Assembly: GCA_027488495.1 (NCBI GenBank)
Contig: JAIYBO010000057.1
Coordinates: 1 to 18,788 of the forward strand
Direction: 5' to 3'
Length of the DNA stretch: 18,788 nucleotides
Source of the DNA: Bacteroidota bacterium
GTDB lineage: Bacteria > Bacteroidota > Bacteroidia > NS11-12g > UBA955
Shown here: one piece after another, positions 5,548 to 13,878 of the stretch
Layout: each line of letters starts with the position of its first letter
How positions within the stretch are numbered: position 1 is the first letter of the stretch
Translations under genes and position numbers: made by a program
The notes under the pieces: generated by a model
The model's database searches: none
What the model saw: the letters and a program-made list of their open reading frames with translations, nothing else
Told to the model about the DNA's origin: nothing

Positions 5548-8385
5548 ATGGCAAAACAAGGTTCAACTCCAAATCCCACTTCAACCAAGGAAAATACACC
5601 CACGATTTCCGTTCTTCAATTCAATGAATTTCAAACAGCACTGCGAAATTCATTCGAAAGCACAGAATTTTCAGCACATCCACCACTGTTAATCCATACT
5701 GGCAATGCCCCAAAACCTTCAGAATATCAGATTGCAGGCGAGGGATTGGCAAGTTCAAACAAGCAGGCATTCTGTGTTGGCAAACCCAGCGGCAAAAACC
5801 AAATCCTATCACAAAGTTTATTGGGCATCGATTCAAAAGACGTCCAATGTAAATGGATCCTGTTGGGATCTGCAGCCATCGAAGCCCTCAAGGCAACCAA
5901 AGAGATACCAAACACCCTTTTCGAGCTTTACTATCAACTCGAAAAAACCACCCTTTCATATAATATCTATGAATTAAGTAACGCGGCCACTCCAGATAGC
6001 TTCAAATCCACTTTTTCTACTTGGCAGTCGGCTTGGGTCAACTATTACTTAAAAGCCAATAAAAACATACATCGTTGGGCCTTCATGATCATCTCGTTGA
6101 TCGCAGTCATTTTCATGACCCAAATGAGTAAAACGGCCTCCGTATCAGGGGATGAATTCACTCAATACACCTATTCAAAGTTGATTGCCAACTATTATTT
6201 GGAACCCCTGGGTATGGGAATACCCGTTGATACAAATGAGTTGAAAGGACAGAGAATGCCCACGTTGGCCAAGGCACTTCCCGAAATGGGCAGTCAGATT
6301 GCCACCATCAAAGACCCTGATCGCGTGATGCATGTGTATGGATCCAGTTTCGATACGTTTACCACCGTTTTAGGACATTGGATGGGCGTAGAAGATTATA
6401 TGGGCTTTAGACATTGGTGGAATGCCATTTTCGGATTTGCCTGCATTTTCTACATGTCATTGATAGTAAGAAGATTAACCGGAGGTAGTTGGCTTTTTGC
6501 TTGGGTCTCATTTTTGGTTATGCTCTTTATGCCAAGGTTTTTCGGAGAAGCCATGAACAATCCCAAAGACGTTCCATTTGCATTGGGTTACATCATGAGT
6601 TTGTATTATGCCATCAAAATGTTCCAAAATTGGCCCCACTTTTCTTGGAGTTCCGCTTTTGGATTGGTGCTTGGCACAGGCTTGGGAATCAGCGTCAGAA
6701 TCGGTGGATTGTTAAGCATCGCCATTTTTGGCATGTATGCTGGGTTGAAGTTCATTGAGCGCACAGGATTAAAAAACTTCTTGTCTTTCAAATGGACCGG
6801 AATCGCCAAGTTGATCACCGCCATTGTAATTATGGGCTTCAGTGCGTATATCGCCGGCATCGCGCCTTGGCCTTATGGATGGGATCAGCCTTTCACAAAT
6901 CCGATGGAAGCCTTGAAAGAATTCACCAACTATTCGGTTTCACTCAGGCAATTGTTCGAAGGAAAACTGTTTGATTCAGACATGTTGCCATTGTATTATT
7001 TGCGGAAATATCTTACCATCACCACCCCGCTTTCTGTGATTGCAGGATCAGCGATCTTTTTATTGCTGTTGTACCCGAACCGTAAAAAGTTCAGCAACGA
7101 AATGTTTTTGATTCTTTTCGCAGCGATATTCCCCATCGTATACATCTATATCCAAAAATCACAGGTTTATGGTGGGATTCGACAAATTCTGTTCACTCTC
7201 CCCTGTTTTGTTGCCATCGCTATGGTTGGTTTCTATTGGCTCGATCAATGGTTGACAGCCAAAAATTCCAAAATCAAGGGGCTCATTGCCACGGTAATCC
7301 TCATTGCCACAGCCGCGCCAGCCAATTTCATTTTTGCCAATCACCCCGTGAGCTATTCCTATTTTAACGAAATTCATGGTGGTACAAAAACGGCTTACGG
7401 CGAATATGAAATGGATTACTATTTGGCCAGTTTAAGACCTAGCACAGAATGGTTTTTAGAGAACGTAGCCAGAAAAAATCCAAACAAAAAGTACGAAGTG
7501 CTATCGTATGGAATGGACCATGTGAAATATTATTGTAGGAACGACAAAAACGTGCATGTGGGCTACAGCAGGTACGATGACCGAAGCACCAAAAAGTGGG
7601 ATTACTGTATTTTCTACAATGCTTACTTTGACAAAGCGCGTTTAAACTCGGGCGAATTCCCTCCAAAAGGCACAGTTTATGCCCAGATGGTTGATGGGGT
7701 TCCGGCAGGCGTTGTGATTCAGAGGCCCATGGTTGAGAACAGCAACTTGCCCTACCAAAGTTCAGACCCAAATTTTGCTTTGATGATGGATTACGAAGGC
7801 ATCAAGGCCATTGAGAAAGACACGGCATTTGAAAAAGGCATCGCCCTGCTCAAAGAATACCTCAAAGTAGACCCGAATCGCTCAGAAATTCATTTTTACC
7901 TGTCTACCGCTTATGCCAATTTGGGACAAATCGAAAATGCCATCGCCTCCGCTGAAAAAGCCAGAACCTTTTACCCAGAACATTCTAGAAGCTGTTTCGC
8001 CTTACATCAGTACTATGTCAACATCAAACAGTACGACAAAGCCATACAAGTGATGACCGAGTTCATCGATTCAAGACCGCGCGATGGTGAAGGTTATGTC
8101 ATGAAAGCACAGGCACAACTCATGAAGGGCGATGCGATGTCGGGAATTGCCACATTGCAAGAGGCTGTTGGCGTGAATCCAATGGATTATCGCGTATACG
8201 GTTTGGGTGCACAAGCCTTCCAAATGCAAAAGGATGTGACCAATTACAACCTTTGGGTACAAGCCGCAAACATCGGCAGTGCCAGAACTCAAATGGATTT
8301 CCAAGTGGCGGTTGAGGCCATCATGACGATCTATCAAGATATCACGGGCAAGGAATTGGATACCAAAAAATACGGAATTCAGTAA
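5548..8385 (+). CDS. GT-C-type membrane glycosyltransferase (PMT/GT39-like) with soluble N-terminal region and C-terminal TPRs
   Basis: 945 residues from ATG 5548. Residues 1-172 are hydrophilic and predicted cytoplasmic. They contain no motif I recognise. From 175 to about 605 there are some 9-11 membrane helices. Directly after the first helix, the external loop carries SGDEF with Asp202-Glu203, the acidic position typical of GT-C enzymes. A second hallmark, GEAMNNPKDVPFA (334-345), resembles the NPKD motif of the dolichyl-phosphate-mannose transferase-like family. Residues 605-745 are extracytoplasmic, and 745-945 hold about four TPRs. The likely role is moving a sugar from a polyprenyl-phosphate carrier to a protein, lipid or glycan on the outer face of the inner membrane. 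Donor and acceptor are unknown. The TAA abuts the stop of the convergent acyltransferase gene with no spacer. The family is fairly certain; the function is inferred. Confidence 0.8.
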   Translation: MAKQGSTPNPTSTKENTPTISVLQFNEFQTALRNSFESTEFSAHPPLLIHTGNAPKPSEYQIAGEGLASSNKQAFCVGKPSGKNQILSQSLLGIDSKDVQCKWILLGSAAIEALKATKEIPNTLFELYYQLEKTTLSYNIYELSNAATPDSFKSTFSTWQSAWVNYYLKANKNIHRWAFMIISLIAVIFMTQMSKTASVSGDEFTQYTYSKLIANYYLEPLGMGIPVDTNELKGQRMPTLAKALPEMGSQIATIKDPDRVMHVYGSSFDTFTTVLGHWMGVEDYMGFRHWWNAIFGFACIFYMSLIVRRLTGGSWLFAWVSFLVMLFMPRFFGEAMNNPKDVPFALGYIMSLYYAIKMFQNWPHFSWSSAFGLVLGTGLGISVRIGGLLSIAIFGMYAGLKFIERTGLKNFLSFKWTGIAKLITAIVIMGFSAYIAGIAPWPYGWDQPFTNPMEALKEFTNYSVSLRQLFEGKLFDSDMLPLYYLRKYLTITTPLSVIAGSAIFLLLLYPNRKKFSNEMFLILFAAIFPIVYIYIQKSQVYGGIRQILFTLPCFVAIAMVGFYWLDQWLTAKNSKIKGLIATVILIATAAPANFIFANHPVSYSYFNEIHGGTKTAYGEYEMDYYLASLRPSTEWFLENVARKNPNKKYEVLSYGMDHVKYYCRNDKNVHVGYSRYDDRSTKKWDYCIFYNAYFDKARLNSGEFPPKGTVYAQMVDGVPAGVVIQRPMVENSNLPYQSSDPNFALMMDYEGIKAIEKDTAFEKGIALLKEYLKVDPNRSEIHFYLSTAYANLGQIENAIASAEKARTFYPEHSRSCFALHQYYVNIKQYDKAIQVMTEFIDSRPRDGEGYVMKAQAQLMKGDAMSGIATLQEAVGVNPMDYRVYGLGAQAFQMQKDVTNYNLWVQAANIGSARTQMDFQVAVEAIMTIYQDITGKELDTKKYGIQ

Positions 8386-9291
8386 TCAACGCTTGTGTTT
8401 CCAGCGGCGATGACTCCACAACCAAATGTGGGGTTGGTTCATGATTTCTTTTTCGGTTTGCTGGGCAATTAAACGGGTTATTTCTCCGTCGGGCGTGGAT
8501 TTGGGGTCCAAGCACAAGGGAATTGTACGCGCTTGGTAGTACCCTCTCTTCACTTTGGTGCTAGACAAATAGTACACCGGCATATCCAACTTTTTCGCAA
8601 TTTTCTCAGGCCCCATCATAAATGGTGTGTCTTGATTCAAAAACTCTGTCCAATAGGCCCCTTTGCCAGAACTCGGATTTTGGTCGCCAATAAATGCGTT
8701 CACTGTAACCACATTTTTGTTGGCATCTAACACGCGAAGGGTTTGCTCCATTGGAATCGGATTGGCACCAAACTTACTTCTAATATCAAACATCCATCGA
8801 TCAAATCCCGGATTCGATAACGTCTTATAAATGCATTGCACCCTCTGTTGGCAAACGATTTGCGACATCAAACAAATCCATTCCCAGTTCCCGCAGTGAC
8901 TCATAACGATGATGGCACTTTTGTTTTGCTCAAACAACTCGTCATAATGATGTTGATCGATGTTCACCATGTGTGACCTCATTTCAGACTCTGTGATACA
9001 CATCCCTTTGATGCTTTCCACGAACAGATCTGCAAGATGCTTATAAAAATCCTTTTCGATTTTCTTGAGTTCACTGGGCGATTTGGTTGGGAAAGAACGA
9101 CTCAAATTCTCTCTCACCACGGCAACCCTGTATTTAAGTAATTTGTAAAGTATAAAGTGAATGACATTGGCAATGCCATAAAGCATCCAAAAAGGCATAG
9201 ACCCGAACAATTTCAACCATGGTTTTACCAATAGGTTGAATGCTTTAGAGCCTTTGGGCGATTGGGTTCGCTTCATGGTAAGTAGCTGCAT
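8386..9291 (-). CDS. LpxL/HtrB-family lysophospholipid or lipid A acyltransferase
   Basis: 301 residues from ATG 9291. An N-terminal membrane anchor (about 33-52) is followed by the acyltransferase domain. SHCGNWEW (131-138) supplies the HX4E catalytic motif (His132, Glu137). IGDQNP (201-206) matches the family's DQ segment, and the end WLWSHRRWK (290-298) is the usual C-terminal signature of LpxL-type enzymes. Members transfer acyl chains from acyl-ACP to lipid A precursors or, in some Bacteroidota, to aminolipids such as ornithine lipids. The substrate here cannot be fixed. The reading frame is open to 9357, but the start chosen overlaps the upstream peptidase stop as TGATG, indicating translational coupling. 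An internal ATG at 9276 is an alternative start. Confidence 0.87.
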   Translation of the reverse strand: MQLLTMKRTQSPKGSKAFNLLVKPWLKLFGSMPFWMLYGIANVIHFILYKLLKYRVAVVRENLSRSFPTKSPSELKKIEKDFYKHLADLFVESIKGMCITESEMRSHMVNIDQHHYDELFEQNKSAIIVMSHCGNWEWICLMSQIVCQQRVQCIYKTLSNPGFDRWMFDIRSKFGANPIPMEQTLRVLDANKNVVTVNAFIGDQNPSSGKGAYWTEFLNQDTPFMMGPEKIAKKLDMPVYYLSSTKVKRGYYQARTIPLCLDPKSTPDGEITRLIAQQTEKEIMNQPHIWLWSHRRWKHKR

Positions 9292-10358
9292 CACAGGTAA
9301 TTGAATGTTTGGTTGGCCTGTAAGGTTTTCACTGTGTGATACATCAGCTGAATACAACTCTCTATATCGTCTTGATGTACGGTTTCCACGGTGGTATGCA
9401 TATACTTCAAAGGCAAAGAAATCAAAGCCGATGCCACGCCCATGCCTGAATAAGCGAAAGAATCTGTATCGGTGCCAGTGCTGCGACTCACTGCATTTCT
9501 TTGGATTGCTATTTCATTTTGCTTGGCAACACCAATGATCATTTGTAGCAAGTTGTTTTGTACGGCAGGACCGTATGTCACCACTGCGCCTTTGCCACAT
9601 TTGCAATCGCCTTGTTGTTTTTTATTGTACAATGGTGAGCAAGTGTCATGGGTTACATCGGTGATAATGGCCACATCGGGCTGAAGGCGGCGCGATATCA
9701 TTTCAGCACCTCTCAATCCAATCTCTTCTTGCACGCTATTCACCAAATACAGGGTGAAAGGCAGGCTATCGGCGTTTTCATGCAACATGCGGGCCACTTC
9801 GGCAATCATGAATCCACCCATTCGATTGTCTAACGCCCTACCCACCAAATACTGATTGTTCAACCAAAAACAATCCGCTTCAAAAACGGCAACAGCACCC
9901 ACGTGAACACCCAAAGCTTCTACTTCGGCTTTGGTACTGCACCCCAAATCAATAAATATATTCTCTTGTTTGGTTTCTGGGTTTTTGTCGGCCCGAACAT
10001 GAATCGCCGGCCAACCAAATATGCCTTTTACGATATTTCCATTTTCGCAGTGAATGTTGCATCGCATCGAAGGGGCAATCTGAAAATCAGATCCACCATT
10101 TCTAATTACGTAAATGTATCCATCGTCGGAGATGTAATTCACAAACCACGAAATTTCATCGGCATGTGCTTCGAGGACTACTTTGTATGGCATTCCAGGA
10201 TTGATAACACCCACGGCTGTGCCATAGGTATCAACCATGTGTTCGTGAACATAGGGTTTCAAATAATCCAACCAAATGGATTGACCAGAATGTTCAAATC
10301 CAGTTGGACTTACATTGTTGAGGTATTTTTCGAGGAAAGCGTTTGATTCATCTCTCAT
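9291..10358 (-). CDS. M42-family metallo-aminopeptidase (glutamyl aminopeptidase/FrvX-like)
   Basis: 355 residues, the usual length for M42. All five metal ligands are recognisable: His65 (EAHADE), Asp177 (GRALDNR), Glu212 (SVQEEIG), Asp234 (ITDVTHD) and His321 (KYMHTT). Glu211 is the general base and Asp67 is the residue that orients it. These are cytoplasmic, co-catalytic two-metal peptidases, often dodecameric, that trim N-terminal residues from peptides. There is no signal peptide. The substrate preference is not readable. The gene is first in a two-gene operon: its TGA shares a base with the ATG of the acyltransferase. There is no obvious metabolic link between the two. A -7-like box lies 4 nt before the start codon. 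Confidence 0.93.
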   Translation of the reverse strand: MRDESNAFLEKYLNNVSPTGFEHSGQSIWLDYLKPYVHEHMVDTYGTAVGVINPGMPYKVVLEAHADEISWFVNYISDDGYIYVIRNGGSDFQIAPSMRCNIHCENGNIVKGIFGWPAIHVRADKNPETKQENIFIDLGCSTKAEVEALGVHVGAVAVFEADCFWLNNQYLVGRALDNRMGGFMIAEVARMLHENADSLPFTLYLVNSVQEEIGLRGAEMISRRLQPDVAIITDVTHDTCSPLYNKKQQGDCKCGKGAVVTYGPAVQNNLLQMIIGVAKQNEIAIQRNAVSRSTGTDTDSFAYSGMGVASALISLPLKYMHTTVETVHQDDIESCIQLMYHTVKTLQANQTFNYL

Positions 10359-10362
10359 AATG

Positions 10363-10395
10363 CGAAGTTATCAATTCTGTATTATCCATCGCCAA
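10363..10395 (-). promoter_or_regulatory. Possible promoter of the M42-acyltransferase operon (TTG-N22-TAACTTCG)
   Basis: Minus strand: TTG at 10395-10393, 22-nt spacer, TAACTTCG at 10370-10363. The -7 box differs from TAnnTTTG at one position. It ends 4 nt before the ATG, which would make the mRNA leaderless or nearly so. Confidence 0.35.
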
Positions 10396-10485
10396 CAATT
10401 AATCTACAAATGGTAGTTGCAAAAAACCTTAAAATCCGTTGTGGGTTTTTGCGATAATCCGTAATGTCAACCACCTAGATTTCAA

Positions 10486-10493
10486 TAAGTTTG
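10486..10493 (+). promoter_or_regulatory. -7 element of the desaturase gene (TAAGTTTG)
   Basis: Full match to TAnnTTTG, 15 nt before ATG 10509. No TTG lies at the expected -33 distance, so activator dependence is possible. Confidence 0.45.
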
Positions 10494-10508
10494 ACATAAA
10501 ACAATGAC

Positions 10509-11603
10509 ATGGAATCGAACAGAGTAGTTTTCAATCAACAACAACAGCCAGAATTTTTCCAATTGGTTACCAAGCGCGTGAACGATTATTTCCAAGAAAA
10601 CGGAAAGAGTAGATACGCGAATTTGGGCATGAAATTAAAATCTGTGATCATCTTATTGCTTTACTTCATCCCTCTTTGTTATTTGATTTTTGGCGATGTC
10701 ACTGGTTTAGCCATGCAATATGGTTTGTGGGCGCTTGCGGGACTTGGCATGGTGGGTATTGGGCTCACGATTATGCACGATGCCAATCACGGCGCATACT
10801 CATCCAAAAAATGGATCAACAACATGATGGGTGGAACCTTGAATTTGGTGGGTGCCTACAACATCAATTGGAAAATTCAGCACAACGTTTTTCACCACAC
10901 TTATACCAATATTTTGGGACAAGACGAGGACATTAGAAAAACCATCATTCGATTTACGCCAAAGCACCCGTACAAAGCGATGCACAGATTTCAATGGCTG
11001 TATACTTCACTGTTGTACATGATTTTTCCATTTGTATGGATATTGAGCAAGGATTTTGAACAATATTCCAGATACAGCAAGCAGGGGCTTTATCAGAGGA
11101 TGGGCAGAAGCAACCGACAGGCTTTGATAGAAATTTGGGTCATCAAATTATTATACTGGCCTACCACTTTGTTGTTGCCCATTTATGCATCGCAATTTGG
11201 CTATGGACATACAATTGCTGGATTTTTCATGCATCATTTCATCAGTGGAATCATCTTGGCCTTGGCCACACAACCTGCGCATGTTGGGGAAGACATGGAG
11301 TATTTTGCGAGTACAGACAACAATGGCAACATGGAAAACAGTTGGGCCATTCATCAAATCAAAACAACGGCCAATTTCGCGGAGAAGAGCCCATTGATCA
11401 CTTGGTGTTTTGGGGGGTTGAACTACCAAATTGAACATCACCTTTTCCCCACCGTTTGTCATGTGCATTACCCTGAAATTTCTAAGATTGTACGGGCGAC
11501 ATGCTCAGAATTCAACCTGCCTTATAAATCACATCGCACATTCTTTGATGCATTGGTGAGCCATTACGGACAGTTGCGGAGATTGGGATTCAAGGCAGCT
11601 TAG
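10509..11603 (+). CDS. Membrane fatty acid desaturase (front-end/linoleoyl-CoA desaturase-like)
   Basis: 364 residues. The three histidine boxes of di-iron membrane desaturases are intact: HDANHG (90-95), HNVFHH (125-130) and QIEHH (307-311). The Gln in place of His in the third box is typical of front-end (delta-5/6-type) desaturases and their bacterial relatives. Unlike eukaryotic front-end enzymes there is no fused cytochrome b5 domain, so electrons must come from a separate ferredoxin or cytochrome. Membrane segments lie at about 45-62, 70-90, 163-180 and 212-252. The enzyme inserts a double bond into acyl chains to adjust membrane fluidity. The regiospecificity is not readable. ATG 10509 is used; an out-of-frame ATG lies 5 nt upstream. 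No operon partner; the 3' end faces the tRNA-Val gene. Confidence 0.92.
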   Translation: MESNRVVFNQQQQPEFFQLVTKRVNDYFQENGKSRYANLGMKLKSVIILLLYFIPLCYLIFGDVTGLAMQYGLWALAGLGMVGIGLTIMHDANHGAYSSKKWINNMMGGTLNLVGAYNINWKIQHNVFHHTYTNILGQDEDIRKTIIRFTPKHPYKAMHRFQWLYTSLLYMIFPFVWILSKDFEQYSRYSKQGLYQRMGRSNRQALIEIWVIKLLYWPTTLLLPIYASQFGYGHTIAGFFMHHFISGIILALATQPAHVGEDMEYFASTDNNGNMENSWAIHQIKTTANFAEKSPLITWCFGGLNYQIEHHLFPTVCHVHYPEISKIVRATCSEFNLPYKSHRTFFDALVSHYGQLRRLGFKAA

Positions 11604-11680
11604 CACTCAATCATTTCGTAAAGCGTTCTTGGAATTAATCGATTGTAAAAGAAACCCAATATTGGTAAAGCTGGAGCATA

Positions 11681-11713
11681 AAAAAAGCCCCTCGTATGAA
11701 ACGAGAGGCTTTT
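11681..11713 (-). terminator. Rho-independent terminator of tRNA-Val
   Basis: Minus-strand hairpin 11713-11683: stem of 13 pairs with a 5-nt loop, followed by further T to 11681. The first base of the stem is the last base of the tRNA CCA end. A C.A mismatch on the plus strand (11690/11706) is a U.G wobble in the minus RNA. It may also weakly stop desaturase transcription from the other side, where only four T follow. Confidence 0.85.
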
Positions 11714-11790
11714 GGTGGGAGTTGAGGGATTCGAACCCCCGACCCTCTGCTTGTAAGGCAGATGCTCTGAACCAACTGAGCTAAACTCCC
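11713..11790 (-). tRNA. tRNA-Val (anticodon UAC), CCA encoded
   Basis: Complete cloverleaf of 78 nt on the minus strand. Acceptor stem GGGAGTT/AACTCCC; D stem GCTC/GAGC; anticodon stem TCTGC/GCAGA with loop CTTACAA (anticodon TAC, reads GUA and likely other GUN); 5-nt variable loop; T stem GGGGG/CCCTC with one G.U pair and loop TTCGAAT. Discriminator A is followed by an encoded CCA. It has its own promoter and terminator, so it is a single-gene unit. Confidence 0.97.
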
Positions 11791-11815
11791 TTTTTGTTCG
11801 TGCTGAACCGGACTG

Positions 11816-11846
11816 CAAAATTAGGGCAATTATTGATGATTGCAAA
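11816..11846 (-). promoter_or_regulatory. tRNA-Val promoter (TTTG-N19-TAATTTTG)
   Basis: Minus strand: TTTG at 11846-11843, 19-nt spacer, TAATTTTG at 11823-11816, a full match to the Bacteroidota promoter pattern. The -7 box ends 25 nt before the tRNA 5' end, leaving a short processed leader. It is the best promoter in the window. Confidence 0.72.
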
Positions 11847-11863
11847 CAATTCATAAAAATAAA

Positions 11864-13789
11864 TCATCTTTTTTTACGCATCTCCCGCCCCGAAAATCGT
11901 ATCACATTGAATTTCAAAACAACAGCCAAAATCAACACCCAACCGAAAATCCAAAAAAATATGCCCATACCTAAATACTTGGGCTCATATTTCAAATTCA
12001 CATTGGATTGTGCCTTCATCTTCATCCCGCAATTTTTATAATTATACCAGCCCCCTCCCATTGAATCGTTCTGTTTAACCCAATGCTTGTGGGGAGTTTG
12101 CATAACCACAATGTCTGTCACAGCAGTATCATATTTCAACCCCCGTATCTGAATTTGCTCCCCGTTCACTTCTACCTGTTTGCACGACAAAACACCCCCT
12201 TTCACCACAAGTCCTTTCGCGTTCAAAGCGATGATAGATCCTTCTTGCGCATCTCCTTCAACCCCATTGTTCTCACCGCTTTTGAATCGATACGGATTGT
12301 ACCCATCACTGGCCCAAATCTTTAAATAAATGCCTTGATTTTGGTTCATGAATGGAATTTGCTGATTCCAATGTTGTTGGGTATCCACGGGCAATCGCCA
12401 TGGCAATCCCAAGGTTGTACGATTTTCTCTATCTACGCAATCATCCAACACCGCATTTACCTCATGTGCGGGTATTTGCGCAAACACCGTATTGAAACGA
12501 TTTTGATGTGCATACCACCCCATTTCAAGCACCATTGAAACCGCTAATGCCCAACTCATCCAAGGTTTTGATTCAGACTGACCCTTTATCAATATAAATA
12601 TCGAATACAGCCAAAAAAACATCGCAAAGCCCCGATACATCGACGGAAATCGAAACAACTGCAACAGAGGCAACCGCGAAACAACGCCACCATGTATCGC
12701 ACCCGCAGCACCCACAGAAATGAATAAGAAAAGGCCGCCCAACAGAAAGTAAACAACAAATGGAGTCTGCATTGAATTGGCTTTCGACCAAAGTCGTGAA
12801 ATCAAGTAATAACAAACCATCAACACTGGTATCAAGCCCCAATGCAAATTGATCAAACTCACATCGGCACCCAACGAATTGGCAAAATCGATATCGGCAG
12901 GTTGAAAAAACATCGTTTTCCAAGCACCCCAGGGCCATTCACCAAATTGAAATTCACTGAGAGATAAGGATTGTGAGCGCGTAATCAAAGACTGCAGATC
13001 CCAAAGTCCCAAGATTGCATTGGCCGATATCATTGAAAAAACTGCGAAGGCCGCACCCAAATGTTTAAGCAGCTTCCAAATTTGGCTTGTCCCGATGGCC
13101 GATCTGTGGTTATATAATTCCAGCAGGATCAAGAAAGCCATCACGTACAATGTAATGGCCGTTATTCCCAGATATCCCCCAGTAAATTGACAGTGTGCCA
13201 CCACCGCCAATCCCAAAATGTTGTTTGGTGTATATGTGTTATTGAATGAATTGGCTATCAATCGTTGAACAAAGAATATCATCCACGGAAACCAAGCCAT
13301 TCCAACCACCCAGCCCAGGTGTTGTGCGTTTCCGATAAAAAACCCATTGAACGCATAGAGGATTCCGCCCGCCGCGCAGATTTGCCAAACAAGTCCTCGC
13401 TGCTGCAACAACAAATACATACCCAATGCCGCGATGTAAAGGTGAATGGCATATTCCAACAACAGCGTTTGCAAATTATAGGTCCCCAGAAAACCCAGCA
13501 ACCAACTGATTTCATACCAAGTCCCTGGATCGCCATGTTGGGGAAAACCGCCTGTTGTATAAGGATTCCACAATGGCCAATGTCCACCCTTCAATTGCTC
13601 AGTGATAAAAAACTTCCAAGGAAGATAAATTTCAGAGGCATCCCACTGCATCGCCGCTCGCTGCTGAAACCCCGGCCAAAGCAGCCATAGTATCACCAAA
13701 GCAAACAGCAACGAACAGCCCAGTATTTGAATCACACGGGGCGATACGAATGAATTGAATGAAGTGGCTCGTGTGCCGATCTTGCGCAT
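11864..13789 (-). CDS. YfhO-like polytopic membrane protein (predicted GT-C glycosyltransferase)
   Basis: 641 residues with about 11-12 membrane helices from 22 to roughly 430, then an extracytoplasmic C-terminal domain and a last helix near 605-628, ending in a basic tail. The first external loop has the hallmarks of YfhO-like proteins: WDASEIYLPWK (49-59) with Asp50 as the likely acidic catalytic position, and PLWNPYTTGGFPQHGDP (72-88). Known YfhO-type proteins are proposed to add sugars to cell-wall or lipid-linked polymers. Donor and acceptor here are unknown. It is on the shorter side for the family. The start at 13789 is preceded by a -7 box inside a perfect inverted repeat. The downstream gap to the tRNA promoter is short, with no clear terminator. 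The family call is good; the enzyme activity is inference. Confidence 0.75.
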   Translation of the reverse strand: MRKIGTRATSFNSFVSPRVIQILGCSLLFALVILWLLWPGFQQRAAMQWDASEIYLPWKFFITEQLKGGHWPLWNPYTTGGFPQHGDPGTWYEISWLLGFLGTYNLQTLLLEYAIHLYIAALGMYLLLQQRGLVWQICAAGGILYAFNGFFIGNAQHLGWVVGMAWFPWMIFFVQRLIANSFNNTYTPNNILGLAVVAHCQFTGGYLGITAITLYVMAFLILLELYNHRSAIGTSQIWKLLKHLGAAFAVFSMISANAILGLWDLQSLITRSQSLSLSEFQFGEWPWGAWKTMFFQPADIDFANSLGADVSLINLHWGLIPVLMVCYYLISRLWSKANSMQTPFVVYFLLGGLFLFISVGAAGAIHGGVVSRLPLLQLFRFPSMYRGFAMFFWLYSIFILIKGQSESKPWMSWALAVSMVLEMGWYAHQNRFNTVFAQIPAHEVNAVLDDCVDRENRTTLGLPWRLPVDTQQHWNQQIPFMNQNQGIYLKIWASDGYNPYRFKSGENNGVEGDAQEGSIIALNAKGLVVKGGVLSCKQVEVNGEQIQIRGLKYDTAVTDIVVMQTPHKHWVKQNDSMGGGWYNYKNCGMKMKAQSNVNLKYEPKYLGMGIFFWIFGWVLILAVVLKFNVIRFSGREMRKKR

Positions 13790-13791
13790 GG

Positions 13792-13826
13792 GTTTGATAA
13801 AAAATCAAATTTACATTTTATCAAAC
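13792..13826. repeat. Perfect 11-bp inverted repeat framing a promoter
   Basis: Arms GTTTGATAAAA (13792-13802) and TTTTATCAAAC (13816-13826) are exact reverse complements separated by 13 nt. The spacer holds the -7 box of the YfhO-like gene. Arm centres are 24 bp apart, roughly two helical turns, which suits a dimeric repressor. It could instead form a stem-loop, although it is not followed by a T-run. Confidence 0.65.
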
Positions 13827-13839
13827 AATTGCACCGCAA
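13806..13839 (-). promoter_or_regulatory. Promoter of the YfhO-like gene (TTG-N23-TAAATTTG)
   Basis: Minus strand: TTG at 13839-13837, 23-nt spacer, TAAATTTG at 13813-13806, full -7 match, 16 nt before the ATG. The -7 box lies inside the inverted repeat 13792-13826. Confidence 0.55.
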
Positions 13840-13865
13840 TCGTGTTCCTTTCTTTCACACCCCAC

Positions 13866-13873
13866 TATTTTTG
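13866..13873 (+). promoter_or_regulatory. -7 element of the nitroreductase gene (TATTTTTG)
   Basis: Full match to TAnnTTTG, ending only 5 nt before ATG 13879, so the mRNA would begin at or next to the start codon. No TTG is found at -33 spacing. Confidence 0.45.
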
Positions 13874-13878
13874 CAGCA

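Noticed and set aside
9292..9357. N-terminal extension of the acyltransferase frame
   Set aside because: It would overlap the M42 peptidase gene by 67 nt and adds residues without family similarity. The TGATG start is better.
9903..10346. 147-residue plus-strand open frame
   Set aside because: Antisense to the M42 peptidase, whose active-site residues are all intact; no recognisable domain.
10419..10452. Hairpin GCAAAAA/TTTTTGC in the M42-desaturase gap
   Set aside because: Only 7 continuous, mostly A/T pairs with a long loop and no T-run beyond the stem; expected by chance in this A/T-rich gap.
11657..11666. 10-bp palindrome CCAATATTGG downstream of the desaturase gene
   Set aside because: Single short palindrome with no promoter nearby; not distinguishable from chance.
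11600..11854. 84-residue minus-strand open frame
   Set aside because: It runs across the tRNA-Val gene, its terminator and its promoter; chance frame.
13265..13690. 141-residue plus-strand open frame
   Set aside because: Antisense to the YfhO-like gene; composition typical of a shadow frame.
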